Assembly: GCF_029626105.1 (NCBI RefSeq)
Contig: NZ_JARUBH010000009.1
Location: 2,976,001 to 3,040,000, forward strand
Origin: Solwaraspora sp. WMMD792
GTDB taxonomy: Bacteria; Actinomycetota; Actinomycetes; Mycobacteriales; Micromonosporaceae
Reading direction: 5' to 3'
Length of the DNA stretch: 64,000 bases
Both the position numbers and the translations under genes were made by a program. Of the stretch, positions 1 to 8,080 are shown piece after piece. Numbering within the stretch: position 1 is the stretch's first letter; every line of letters begins with the position of its first letter. The notes beneath the pieces are model-generated. The model did no database searches. It saw nothing but the letters and a program-made list of their open reading frames with translations, and was not told the origin of the DNA.

Positions 1-761
1 GCGAGCCCGATCGCGGGAAGTGTCGCGTCGACCAGATCGAACGACGTCGGCCGCCAGCGGGCGTCGGCCCGCTCCGCGCCGGTGTCGTCGGGGGGCTGCG
101 GTGCCCACGGACGGATCTCTGACGGGGCGTCGTCACCTGCGACCACCCGTGCCCGGTCGACCTGTCTGCCCCACCGGGCCGACAGCGACCGCTGCACCTG
201 GCGGGCCTGAACGGCCGCGACGACCAGGGCCGGCTGTGCCCGGTAGACCTCAAGGACCAGCCCTGCCCACACCGCCAAGCGGATCTCGCGATCACAGTCG
301 CCGGAGGCGAGCCACTGGGCGGCGGCAGCGACGGCGGCCGTCGCGTCACGCAGCAGCCGGTTGGCGGCGGCCAACACCGCTGCTGCCTTTGTGTCAGGGC
401 CGTACCGGTTCAGCGTGGCGTTGCTCAAGCCGCCAGGCAGGGGTGCCTGCGGACCCGCCCAGACCGCGCGGCCCACCCACGACCAGTCCCGGTCGCCGTC
501 GGTGGCCGGCACGGCGAACGTGGCGGCGTCCAGACCGGACCGTTGTGCCTTGTCCGGGGCAGGCGCCCCGCGCCCTATCTCGGCCAGCGACAGGGTGGTG
601 TAGTCGCACACCCAGGACCGGTGGAACGGGGGGAGGTCGCCGTCCACCCCGAACAGCGAGGCGACCTTGCGGGCCACCCGCACCTCCACCACGTCGGCGC
701 GGCGGGCCTCGGCTGCCGGGATCTCGGCGGGGAAGACGTGCACGGCCGACACCGTACACAC
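1..761 (-). CDS. Hypothetical protein, 3' end beyond the window
   Basis: An open minus-strand frame of 253 codons begins at a GTG at 761 and runs off the left edge without a stop, so the gene is partial. A GGAG lies five bases before this GTG and supports it over the in-frame GTGs at 752 and 743. The protein begins around VHVFPAEIPAAEARRADVV and contains SWVCDYTTLSLAEIGRG and a tryptophan-rich stretch around WSWVGRAVWAGP. I do not recognise a family. It diverges from the CARF-like gene at 881 across about 120 bases, so the two may share a control region. The link to CRISPR function is inference from that neighbour only. Confidence 0.6.
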   Translation of the reverse strand, partial: MCTVSAVHVFPAEIPAAEARRADVVEVRVARKVASLFGVDGDLPPFHRSWVCDYTTLSLAEIGRGAPAPDKAQRSGLDAATFAVPATDGDRDWSWVGRAVWAGPQAPLPGGLSNATLNRYGPDTKAAAVLAAANRLLRDATAAVAAAAQWLASGDCDREIRLAVWAGLVLEVYRAQPALVVAAVQARQVQRSLSARWGRQVDRARVVAGDDAPSEIRPWAPQPPDDTGAERADARWRPTSFDLVDATLPAIGL

Positions 762-880
762 AACTACTCCGATCGATCAACTACTAAAGTTGCCGAAGAT
801 TCGGTACGGATAGGCTGTTCGAGGCGGGGCCCGGACGGCATTCCGACACTCCGTGGCTACCCGACCCGTCGTCTTCCACA

Positions 881-3328
881 ATGGCCCCCATGCGCCTGCT
901 GGTTCACATCACCGGGGAAGCGGATCTCCTGCTTCGCGCGGACGGCCCCACCCCCAAGACCGTCCGCGCCGACCGGGTCCAAGCCCGCTGCCGACAACTC
1001 GCCGCGACAGCCGCCGGCCCCGCCGGGTCGTCCGCAGCCCGGCGACTACTCATCGACGGCACCTGGGAGGACGACCACCCCCGTACTGCCGCACCCAGCC
1101 CGCTGCTCGGTGCCCTGACCAGACTCACCGAGACCTCGGACCTCGACGTACTGGTGATCGGCACCCGCCAGCAGCCACCCGATGACCTGGACACGGCGCC
1201 GATCGCCCAGACCCTCGCCGAGGCGCTGCGCACCGGGACCGGCGACGCGGCGACCATCCACACCATCGCGGCGGCGACGATCGAAGGTCTGGCGGAAGTG
1301 GACGTCATCCACGCCGTCGCCGCCCACCTCGACCGCTCCCCGCGCTACACCGAGGCGATGGTGACCTGGGGCTCCGGCTCCACCACCCTGGCCATGGGCG
1401 TGCTCACCGCGCTGTCTCAGGCGGGGCTCCCCTGGCGGCTGATCGTCACCAACGGCCGGACCGCGTACGAAATCGTCGACCCACAGGACAGACTCGACCG
1501 TGACCCGGTCGCCGGCGTCCTGGTCCGCTGGCGCATGTTCCAGGCCCTCGCCGACCTCGCCCTCACCGACCCGCCCATGGTCGGGCTCACCGACGACGGA
1601 CACGACCTCGTCCGCCGAGCCGCCGAGCGCCACGACCGAGGGTTCGCCGCGTACGACACCGCGTCGTTGCGCGCGGTACTCGCCGACGCCGTCGTCCGCC
1701 GCGACGGCACCGCCAGCCTCGCCGTCCGCCGCTATGTTGTCAGCCGCTACGAGGAACTGCTGGAACTCGACCAGATCGACCACCCGTGGGCCGAAGACCT
1801 CCTCCGCAGGTACGAGCAGCCCAGCGGCGGCCCGCCGCTCGGCGCGAAGCTTGGCATGATCGCGCACGACCGCCACGACGACCCGATGATCTGCGCCTCC
1901 GTCGACCTGCCGTCCTACCGATGGCTGTACGGATCCGAGGTCGCTTCACTGCAGAACATCGGAAAGGGCAGTCACAACCTCCGCCCGCCCACCGCCTGCG
2001 ACGCCAGCTTCATCGGTGACTACCTCACCCGATTCGCGGTCGACGGCGACGGCTGGAGCAACGCCGGCCTGCCCGAGCCGCGGGTCGCACCGGCAGACAC
2101 CGTGCTGGCGGTCTGGCCAGCTGGAACCGCACGCCGTGGCGCCGCCGAGAAATTCATCGGGGACCAATTGAGTAGCGACATCCCCGCAGCGGTGCGGGAC
2201 TTCCTCGACGTCGGGGACACCCGGTTGCGCGCCGTCATCTTCGCCGTCGACGACGGCCAGGGCAGCCTCGACATCGCCACGGCCGACGCCGCATCGATCG
2301 CCACGATCACGCACAACGTCACCGGAGCGGCCAGAGGCGAAAGCTGGGTCGAGCCGATCACTTTGACCGACATCGACGAAACCGCCATCGAACGCGCGAT
2401 CGAGGCCCGACTCACCCGCGAGACCGGGGCGCTGCTGCTCATCCCGACCGGGCACAAGCCGGTGGTCCTCGCCCTGATCCGCGCCATGCGCCTCATCGGC
2501 GCCCGACACGGCATCCCCCTGTTCGTCCGGGAAAACGCCACCCCTGCAAATGGCACCGGCTATCGCGACGTCCACCTGTGGCCCGCCATCACCGGCGGGG
2601 ACCTGCCGCTACTCATCGCCGCAGAACGGGCACTGCGCTCGTTGGAACTGGACGTAGCCTGGCGCCTGCTGGCCGCCTCGGCAATCGGCAAGACCGTGAC
2701 CGACCAGGCACGACGACTGGCTGACGCCTTCGCCAGCCGACAGCCACCTGACGGCCGCCGGCAAACGGCGGCCAGCGCCACCGACACCAGCTGGACCAAG
2801 GGACTGGCCGTACAGCGGTTGGAGCTCGTCCACGCGGCCCTCGACCAGGCGACCACGCAGGCTGCCCGCATCCGTCTGCTGGTCCTCGCCGCCGACGCCC
2901 TGGAGGCATCCATCGCCGCCACCAACCCGAAGGACACCAAGGGCGGGACGTACCGAAAGTTCCGCGACGATCTGCGAGACAGCAAGATCAAGGACCGGGG
3001 GATGACGCAGGCATGGCCAGCGCACATCCTTCTGTTGCTCAACAGAGCCCGTGATCGCGCTCCGATCACCCACGGCACCGGGACCACCGCGGACGCGGTC
3101 ATCGCCGAAGCTGCCGACGCGCACGCCCAGAAGCGCAAGCTGAGTACGGCCGACGCCGCGCTACTCCCCCGTACCCTCCCCGAGCTGCTACACAGATCGG
3201 TCGAGGCAGCCGCCGCCCTGGGTGGATTGGGCAAGGCGGGTCAAGCCGGCAGCCTGCTGCACCGTCATCGCCAACTCCTTGGCGAGGTCAGCGGTTGCAT
3301 CCGCGGCCGGCCGCAGCCCACCCGCTGA
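881..3328 (+). CDS. Large protein with two CARF-like halves (tentative)
   Basis: This 815-residue protein has no family I can name with certainty. Each half has a predicted strand followed by a glycine/threonine turn and a helix. The first is TWGSGSTTLAMG near residue 166 with RLIVTNG after it. The second is LIPTGHKPVVLALIRAMR near residue 525. This layout resembles the ligand-binding loop of CARF domains, which sense cyclic oligoadenylates in type III CRISPR systems. The N-terminal part also has a beta strand, DLDVLVIGTR, as in CARF folds. I see no HEPN RxxxxH motif or PD-ExK site that I trust, so an effector activity is not shown. ATG 881 lacks an obvious ribosome site, and a second ATG follows at 890. 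The gene ends seven bases before the convergent methyltransferase gene. A function in signalling is inference. Confidence 0.55.
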   Translation: MAPMRLLVHITGEADLLLRADGPTPKTVRADRVQARCRQLAATAAGPAGSSAARRLLIDGTWEDDHPRTAAPSPLLGALTRLTETSDLDVLVIGTRQQPPDDLDTAPIAQTLAEALRTGTGDAATIHTIAAATIEGLAEVDVIHAVAAHLDRSPRYTEAMVTWGSGSTTLAMGVLTALSQAGLPWRLIVTNGRTAYEIVDPQDRLDRDPVAGVLVRWRMFQALADLALTDPPMVGLTDDGHDLVRRAAERHDRGFAAYDTASLRAVLADAVVRRDGTASLAVRRYVVSRYEELLELDQIDHPWAEDLLRRYEQPSGGPPLGAKLGMIAHDRHDDPMICASVDLPSYRWLYGSEVASLQNIGKGSHNLRPPTACDASFIGDYLTRFAVDGDGWSNAGLPEPRVAPADTVLAVWPAGTARRGAAEKFIGDQLSSDIPAAVRDFLDVGDTRLRAVIFAVDDGQGSLDIATADAASIATITHNVTGAARGESWVEPITLTDIDETAIERAIEARLTRETGALLLIPTGHKPVVLALIRAMRLIGARHGIPLFVRENATPANGTGYRDVHLWPAITGGDLPLLIAAERALRSLELDVAWRLLAASAIGKTVTDQARRLADAFASRQPPDGRRQTAASATDTSWTKGLAVQRLELVHAALDQATTQAARIRLLVLAADALEASIAATNPKDTKGGTYRKFRDDLRDSKIKDRGMTQAWPAHILLLLNRARDRAPITHGTGTTADAVIAEAADAHAQKRKLSTADAALLPRTLPELLHRSVEAAAALGGLGKAGQAGSLLHRHRQLLGEVSGCIRGRPQPTR

Positions 3329-3335
3329 CCATCCA

Positions 3336-3968
3336 CTACCGTTCGGGGCGTTCAGTCGTGGCGGTGAACCAGTCCTTGCGGCTGCTGACGTCCAGCTGCG
3401 CGACGCGCAGCCCCACCTTGCCGCACAGCACCGCGAAATCCGCCGGGTCGTAGTAGGTGAACCAGCGCGGGGCCGGAAAATCGTCGGTGCTGCGCCACCC
3501 GTCGCGACCCCCGTACTTCATGCTGATCAACGCCATACCGCCGGGCAGCAGAATCCGACGGATGTTCTCCAGCGCAGTGACCGTGTACTGCCGGGGCAGG
3601 TGCAACAGGACCCCGCTGGCGATCACACCGGCGAAGGTCGCGGAACGCAGCGGCAGGGCGAGCACGTCGCAGCAGACAGCAGCGCCCACGGCGATGCGTG
3701 CCGTCGTGGCGCGCAGCAGCTCCGGGGTGACGTCGGCGAGGACAACGGTCCGGCCGGCGGCGGCGGCCAGGTCGGCGTCGCGACCCGCGCCGCAGCCGAG
3801 GTCAAGCACCGGCCCCGGCCCGAGCTCGGTGAGGAAGGCCGTCAACTCCTGCCGCAGCCCGGGAAACCGACGGTAGTCGGCAGTCATCGCCGTGTAATGC
3901 TCGACCAGGGCCGCGTAGGAGCGGCGTACCTGGACGGTGCCGGGCCAGCCGGCGGCCACGGCGGTCAC
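3336..3968 (-). CDS. Class I SAM-dependent methyltransferase
   Basis: This 210-residue protein has the Rossmann methyltransferase motif I, VLDLGCGAGRDADLAA, near residues 55-70. It also has the acidic end of strand 2 (VVLADVTPE), a motif around CCDVLALPLRSATFAGV and the post-motif ILLPGGMALISM. It should transfer a methyl group from S-adenosylmethionine to a small molecule, but the substrate is not evident. Its GTG start overlaps the stop of the upstream ThiL-like gene by four bases, so the two are probably translated together as the last genes of a four-gene minus-strand operon. The length is normal for a single-domain methyltransferase. Joint action with the kinase and HIT genes upstream is inference. 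Confidence 0.85.
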   Translation of the reverse strand: MTAVAAGWPGTVQVRRSYAALVEHYTAMTADYRRFPGLRQELTAFLTELGPGPVLDLGCGAGRDADLAAAAGRTVVLADVTPELLRATTARIAVGAAVCCDVLALPLRSATFAGVIASGVLLHLPRQYTVTALENIRRILLPGGMALISMKYGGRDGWRSTDDFPAPRWFTYYDPADFAVLCGKVGLRVAQLDVSSRKDWFTATTERPER

Positions 3969-5086
3969 CGCGTCGGGGTCCCGGGAGTGCCGCCCCCGGT
4001 GACGAGGGTGCTGATGTCGGTGCTCTGATGTTTCCAGGCGACGCCGGGCAGGCCGGTTCTGCTGCCGTCGCGGGTGAGGAGGGTGACACCGTCCTCGGGT
4101 GGGGTGGCGCGGCCGATGACGTCGAAGGTAAGGCCGTTACGGTCGAAGGCGTCGCGGCAGGCGTCGAGCCGGTCCGGCGGGACGGTGAAGGCGAGCTGGA
4201 AGTCGGCTGACGCGCTCATAGCCAAGGTGACGTCGTCGGTGCCGGCGAGTTTGGCGACGGCGCTGACGGCGGGGTGGACGGCGATGTCGTCGGCGGTGAC
4301 AGTGAAGCCGACACCGCTGGCGGCGGCGAGTTGTTCGATGGTGGCGCGCAGGCCGTCGGAGGTGTCCTGGCAGGCGGTGGCGTAGCCGCCGGTGGAGAGC
4401 AACCGGCCTTCGGCGACCCGGGCGCGGGGCCGGCGCCAACTGTCGAGCAGGTCGGCTTCGATGCTGTCGGGCAGGGCCCAGCCGTTGACGGCACGCTTCG
4501 GGAAGTAGGCGACGGCCGCGCCGAGGACGCCGCAAGGGCCGGTGACGCAGAGGTGGTCGCCCGGTCGCGCGCCGCGGCGGGTCAGGGCGGTGCCGGTACG
4601 GCAGATGCCGATCGCGGACGCGGAGAGCACGATACGTTCGGCGTTGCCGATGTCGCCACCGACATTGACGGTGCCGAAGTCGGTGCAGGCCTGGTGGATG
4701 CCGGCCATGACGTCGAGGAATCCGGTGTCGTCGAGGTCGTTGGGGTAGCGCACGACGGTCAGTACGCCGATCGGCGCGGCACCCATTGCCGCGATGTCGC
4801 TGACGTTGGCGGCCACCAGGTAGTAGCCGATGTCGAAGTTGGTGAGCAGGCCGTGTTCGTAGAGGGCGAACTTCGGGCCGCGTACGTAATCGGATCCGAC
4901 GACGAGGGTGACCGGCCCGTCGAGGTCGTAGACGGCGCAGTCGTCGCGGGCGTCCGCACCGGCGGTGAGGGTGGCGTACGGGCCGTGGCCGTCGCCGAGG
5001 ATCGAGTCGGACTGGCCGCTGAGGAAGGCGCTGACGAGCGCGGCGACCCGGGTCGGTTCGTCGGAAAAGCTGGCGTGCAAGGTCAT
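3965..5086 (-). CDS. ThiL-like / AIR synthase-related ATP-dependent kinase
   Basis: This 373-residue protein matches the PurM/ThiL (AIR synthase-related) fold. Features are an N-terminal acidic segment, GADARDDCAVYDL, near residues 43-55; the ATP/Mg segment VAANVSDIAAMGAAPIGVL; NVGGDIGNAERIVLS; and a C-terminal half with CVTGPCGVLGAA and CQDTSDGLRATIEQLA. ThiL phosphorylates thiamine monophosphate, and relatives include SelD, HypE and PurM. No thiamine gene is nearby, so I call only the superfamily. Its ATG overlaps the end of the cytidylate-kinase-like gene by four bases, and its stop overlaps the methyltransferase start. The context suggests phosphorylation or ATP-dependent activation of a small metabolite shared by the operon. 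Confidence 0.75.
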   Translation of the reverse strand: MTLHASFSDEPTRVAALVSAFLSGQSDSILGDGHGPYATLTAGADARDDCAVYDLDGPVTLVVGSDYVRGPKFALYEHGLLTNFDIGYYLVAANVSDIAAMGAAPIGVLTVVRYPNDLDDTGFLDVMAGIHQACTDFGTVNVGGDIGNAERIVLSASAIGICRTGTALTRRGARPGDHLCVTGPCGVLGAAVAYFPKRAVNGWALPDSIEADLLDSWRRPRARVAEGRLLSTGGYATACQDTSDGLRATIEQLAAASGVGFTVTADDIAVHPAVSAVAKLAGTDDVTLAMSASADFQLAFTVPPDRLDACRDAFDRNGLTFDVIGRATPPEDGVTLLTRDGSRTGLPGVAWKHQSTDISTLVTGGGTPGTPTR

Positions 5087-5730
5087 CGGGGCGCTCCCAG
5101 ATGGTGTACGACTGCCCGCAGCACGGCAACTGCCGGCAGAAACGTGGTGTCCAGTACCAGGCCGTGTGGCCGGCAGGCGACATATTCACGAATGGTGTCG
5201 TCGAGCCGAGTAGGCGGTCCGACGTGGACGGCACGTCCCGGCTGCGCCCGGTGCTGGGCGCGGCGGCGTTCCCGCCGAACCGCGTCGGCGGCGGTGAGGA
5301 AGATGTGGCAGTCGGCGTCGGTCATGATCGTCGTGGCGCAGTCGCGGCCGACCGCGATCATCCGCTCATGGCCGTCAACGATCGTGCGGTGATATTGGGT
5401 GATGACGTGGCGCCATGCCGGGTCGGCCGACACGGCCCGTAGGTGCTGTTCCACTTCCGACGACCAGAGATCGTCGATGATGCTCTCCTGGTGGTAAACG
5501 ACCGTCGGGGTGACCGGTCGCGTCCCCGGCGTGGCCGGCTCGTGCCGCAGCGCGTCGAACAGTTGCCGGCCGGGCGGCACCGGCCCACGCGAGGCGACGT
5601 AGGCGACGGCGCGGTACGTGAGCCCGGTGTCGAGTACGCGCATGTCCAGCTGCGCCGCGAGCGCGTACGCAAGACTTGTTTTGCCGCTGGCGGTCGGGCC
5701 GTCAATGGAGATCGCGAGTTGCTTGCGCAT
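5083..5730 (-). CDS. Cytidylate-kinase-like P-loop kinase
   Basis: This 215-residue protein begins with a beta strand and P-loop, AISIDGPTASGKTSLAYALA, with Walker A at residues 11-18. A later segment, MIAVGRDCATTIMTDADCHI, matches the GRD-T motif of (d)CMP kinases, and RRERRRAQH resembles the arginine-rich lid. CMP kinases phosphorylate CMP and dCMP in pyrimidine salvage. The housekeeping copy normally sits elsewhere, so this may be a paralogue with another acceptor. Its last codons overlap the ThiL-like start, and it follows the HIT-like gene after about 50 bases. It belongs to the same minus-strand operon. Confidence 0.75.
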   Translation of the reverse strand: MRKQLAISIDGPTASGKTSLAYALAAQLDMRVLDTGLTYRAVAYVASRGPVPPGRQLFDALRHEPATPGTRPVTPTVVYHQESIIDDLWSSEVEQHLRAVSADPAWRHVITQYHRTIVDGHERMIAVGRDCATTIMTDADCHIFLTAADAVRRERRRAQHRAQPGRAVHVGPPTRLDDTIREYVACRPHGLVLDTTFLPAVAVLRAVVHHLGAPR

Positions 5731-5780
5731 CGGCGAGGGTGGCCTTCTGTCGAAGCGGGACTGTCGTCACCGTAGGTCAT

Positions 5781-6497
5781 TCACGCGAGCAGGCCGGGGT
5801 ACGTTGGGCCCGGCGCGGTGATCAGGGGGGTGAGTTGTTCCTGCCAGCCAGCAGTAGCGGTCATCGTCGCCCGCAGCAGGTGCTTGCGGACCACCAGCGA
5901 CCAGTCCCACTCGGGTTCCACGATGCCGAGCAGCGCGCCAGCCACCGAACGCAGATACTGTGGCCGGATGCGGCGCTGCGCGTCGAATGCGACGTGAGTG
6001 GTGTCGCCGTCGGCGCAGTAGAAGTAGGGTCGGTCGGACTCGGCGAAGCGCTGCAGCGCGGTGAAATCGGGCAGTCGGATGGCCGACAGCCCGTCGCCGA
6101 CGATCATTTCCGCCAGCCGTGATCCATTGACCGGCAGAACATGCCAGTGGGCGTGGGTGATACACCCGGAAGGCGTTGTCGTGGAAGATCCATGCTCCAT
6201 GATGGCCATCTGGCCAAAGGTGGCGACATAGCGCGGCCGCAGCCACCCGACGACGTCCCGGACCTGACCGATCAGCCCGGCGTCAAGATGACCGAAGCTG
6301 AGATGGTGGCGCTCCGGAAGCAGGAGCAGATGCCCCACGACCAGCGGCGACAGGTCGGCGACGAGCCGCAGGCCCGACATAGATACGATCGTCCGACTCG
6401 GCGGATCTCCCCGGTACACGGCGGCGAAGCTGGCGCCGCCACCCGGGCGGAACTCGTCGCACAGCTCGTCACCATCACACACCGACAACCGGGGCAT
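5781..6497 (-). CDS. HIT-superfamily protein
   Basis: I start this protein at ATG 6497 because GGAGGT lies five bases upstream; a longer frame opens at 6536. The product is about 238 residues. An HxHxH-type motif, THAHWHVLPV, sits mid-protein, and an upstream strand with PERHHLSFGHL resembles the first half of a HIT domain. HIT proteins hydrolyse or transfer nucleoside monophosphates through the central histidine. The spacing is longer than in canonical HIT hydrolases, and the C-terminal 80 residues are unassigned. It is the first gene of the operon with the kinases and methyltransferase, and its promoter should lie in the roughly 120 bases shared with the divergent gene at 6617. Confidence 0.65.
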   Translation of the reverse strand: MPRLSVCDGDELCDEFRPGGGASFAAVYRGDPPSRTIVSMSGLRLVADLSPLVVGHLLLLPERHHLSFGHLDAGLIGQVRDVVGWLRPRYVATFGQMAIMEHGSSTTTPSGCITHAHWHVLPVNGSRLAEMIVGDGLSAIRLPDFTALQRFAESDRPYFYCADGDTTHVAFDAQRRIRPQYLRSVAGALLGIVEPEWDWSLVVRKHLLRATMTATAGWQEQLTPLITAPGPTYPGLLA

Positions 6498-6616
6498 ACC
6501 GACCTCCACGCTGGATGGTGAAGCGTAGACGTTCACGGTATCAGAGATTCAACAGACATCACTGCCGACAAATTGATCGACACGGCGGAGGTGGCATTAC
6601 GGCTTACCGTTGAGGC

Positions 6617-7381
6617 ATGCGGCCGCTCACGGCAAAGTTCCTTGATCGCACCATCATGCTGACCGCAACTTGCGTACTCGTTGCGGAACAGTATTCGGTG
6701 CCGTCTGCGACGTTCTGGGACGGAATCGCGGGCGGTCGCGGTCACATCGTCGGCGTTGCCGTCACGGCCATCGCGACGTTCGGCGCGCTCACGCCGACCC
6801 AGCTGTGGGCGGAACGGTCCCAGGTGGCCCGCCGCACCGCCGTACGACAGCAGGTTCTGCACCACCTCGGGCGGCTGCTGGCGATAGCCGCCCGGACGGC
6901 GCCGACGCTACCCGCAGCCGACCTTGGCCTGCACGTCTGGCGGGTCTCCTGGTCGCTACGGCGCCCGCACCGCCGGCTGGTCCGGGTGGCCACGTACCGA
7001 CTGGGCAGCACACCGACCACCCGGGCGTTCGCGCCAGCATACGGCGTCGGAGTCGTCGGGCTCTGCTGGAAACGCAACGAGGAGGTCGCCGTTGACGTCG
7101 AGGCGCTCGCCGCGAAACTGACGACACAGGCCACGTACGAGGCGCACGTCGCGTCCCACGGTGGCGACGCCGTCATGAACCTGAGCTGGCCGGACTTCCT
7201 CCGGGTCCGCCACCGGGGCGCCGTTTTCGCCAGCCCGATCCGCGACGGCGAGGGCGAGTTCATCGGCTGCGTCAGCGTGGACAGCAGCCGGGGCTTCGCC
7301 GCCCTGGTCGGTGACGACCTGTGGCACGAGATCAACTCACTCTGCGTCCTGCTCGGCGACGACGGATTGGCCCACGTCTGA
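6617..7381 (+). CDS. GAF-like membrane-anchored hypothetical protein
   Basis: This 254-residue protein has one hydrophobic segment near residues 43-60 (HIVGVAVTAIATFGAL) that could anchor it in the membrane. After it comes a basic stretch, then a C-terminal region with GAVFASPIRDGEGEFIGCVSVDS, which resembles the last strands of a GAF small-molecule-binding domain. No catalytic motif is visible. ATG 6617 has only a weak GAGG just before it. The gene diverges from the HIT-like operon and converges on the second HIT gene. A sensory role is inference. Confidence 0.55.
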   Translation: MRPLTAKFLDRTIMLTATCVLVAEQYSVPSATFWDGIAGGRGHIVGVAVTAIATFGALTPTQLWAERSQVARRTAVRQQVLHHLGRLLAIAARTAPTLPAADLGLHVWRVSWSLRRPHRRLVRVATYRLGSTPTTRAFAPAYGVGVVGLCWKRNEEVAVDVEALAAKLTTQATYEAHVASHGGDAVMNLSWPDFLRVRHRGAVFASPIRDGEGEFIGCVSVDSSRGFAALVGDDLWHEINSLCVLLGDDGLAHV

Positions 7382-7422
7382 CCCGGCACGACGCTGATCC
7401 GGTCCGGCGCACGCCGCGCCGC

Positions 7423-7878
7423 TCAGCGCAGCAACGGACCGGGCCGGCCGAGCGCTTCCGCCGTCGCGGCCGCCCACGTCTGCGGATCGCAGTTCGGCAA
7501 TATCTGTCGGATGCCGCCGGCCGGGTCCTCGACGTCGCCGAACCTGCGCGGGATCACATGGATGTGCAGGTGGTCGATGCTGCGCCCGGCCGCGCGACCT
7601 TCGTTGACCCCGATCGTGTACCCATCCGGCCGCAGCCTCCCGGTCAAATCGTCGCGCACTACCAAGATCAGTTCGTACGCGTCCCGCACCTCCTGCGGGG
7701 TCAGGTCGAAGAACGACTCCACATGGCGCTTCGGCACGATCTCGGTGTGCCCCTCCACCGCCGGGAAGTTGTCCAGCCGGGCGAAGCAGGTCGAGTTCTC
7801 GTGCGAGATGCGGTTGACCTGCTCATCATCACGCCGGCAGAACAGGCAGTCCGCCGACAAGTCTTCATGAAGTTCCAT
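7423..7878 (-). CDS. HIT family hydrolase
   Basis: This 151-residue protein is a canonical HIT hydrolase. It has an N-terminal zinc-type pair CLFC at residues 11-14, the strand GHTEIVPKRHVESFFDLT, and the catalytic HLHIHVIPR with histidines at 103, 105 and 107. Members cleave AMP or other nucleotides from phosphoramidates and dinucleoside polyphosphates. The start is ATG 7878 (MELHEDLSADC). An upstream extension to 8010 would read through the solitary CRISPR-like repeat and is rejected. It is transcribed toward the GAF-like gene. Confidence 0.85.
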   Translation of the reverse strand: MELHEDLSADCLFCRRDDEQVNRISHENSTCFARLDNFPAVEGHTEIVPKRHVESFFDLTPQEVRDAYELILVVRDDLTGRLRPDGYTIGVNEGRAAGRSIDHLHIHVIPRRFGDVEDPAGGIRQILPNCDPQTWAAATAEALGRPGPLLR

Positions 7879-7927
7879 CTTGCAGCCTTCCGTTGGCCCT
7901 ACATGCCAACGCCGGCCTGCTGCCGAC

Positions 7928-7963
7928 GCCTCAATGAAGGGCAGCTCCAGGAGGAGCTGCGAC
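7928..7963 (-). repeat. Solitary degenerate CRISPR repeat
   Basis: These 36 bases match the CRISPR repeat of the arrays at 10243 and 26836 at 32 of 36 positions. Both ends are intact (GCCTCAATGAAG and CTGCGAC), and the four differences are all in the loop between the GCAGCTC and GAGCTGC arms. It has the same orientation as both arrays. No second repeat lies within 100 bases on either side, so it is an isolated relic. It sits just upstream of the HIT gene and about 120 bases from the IS element. Confidence 0.85.
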
Positions 7964-8080
7964 TGCTGAACGCAGCCTACGTGTGCCCTCCTGGCCACGG
8001 CCTGCGGCACCCGACCTGCCGCAGCACACGGCAGCCGTCCGGCTCATCCATCCCATCACGACCTCCGCCGAATTCACCAT

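Noticed and set aside
7879-8010. Longer HIT protein starting at 8010
   Set aside because: The extra 44 residues translate the solitary CRISPR repeat and its flank; MELHEDLSADC is a normal HIT start.
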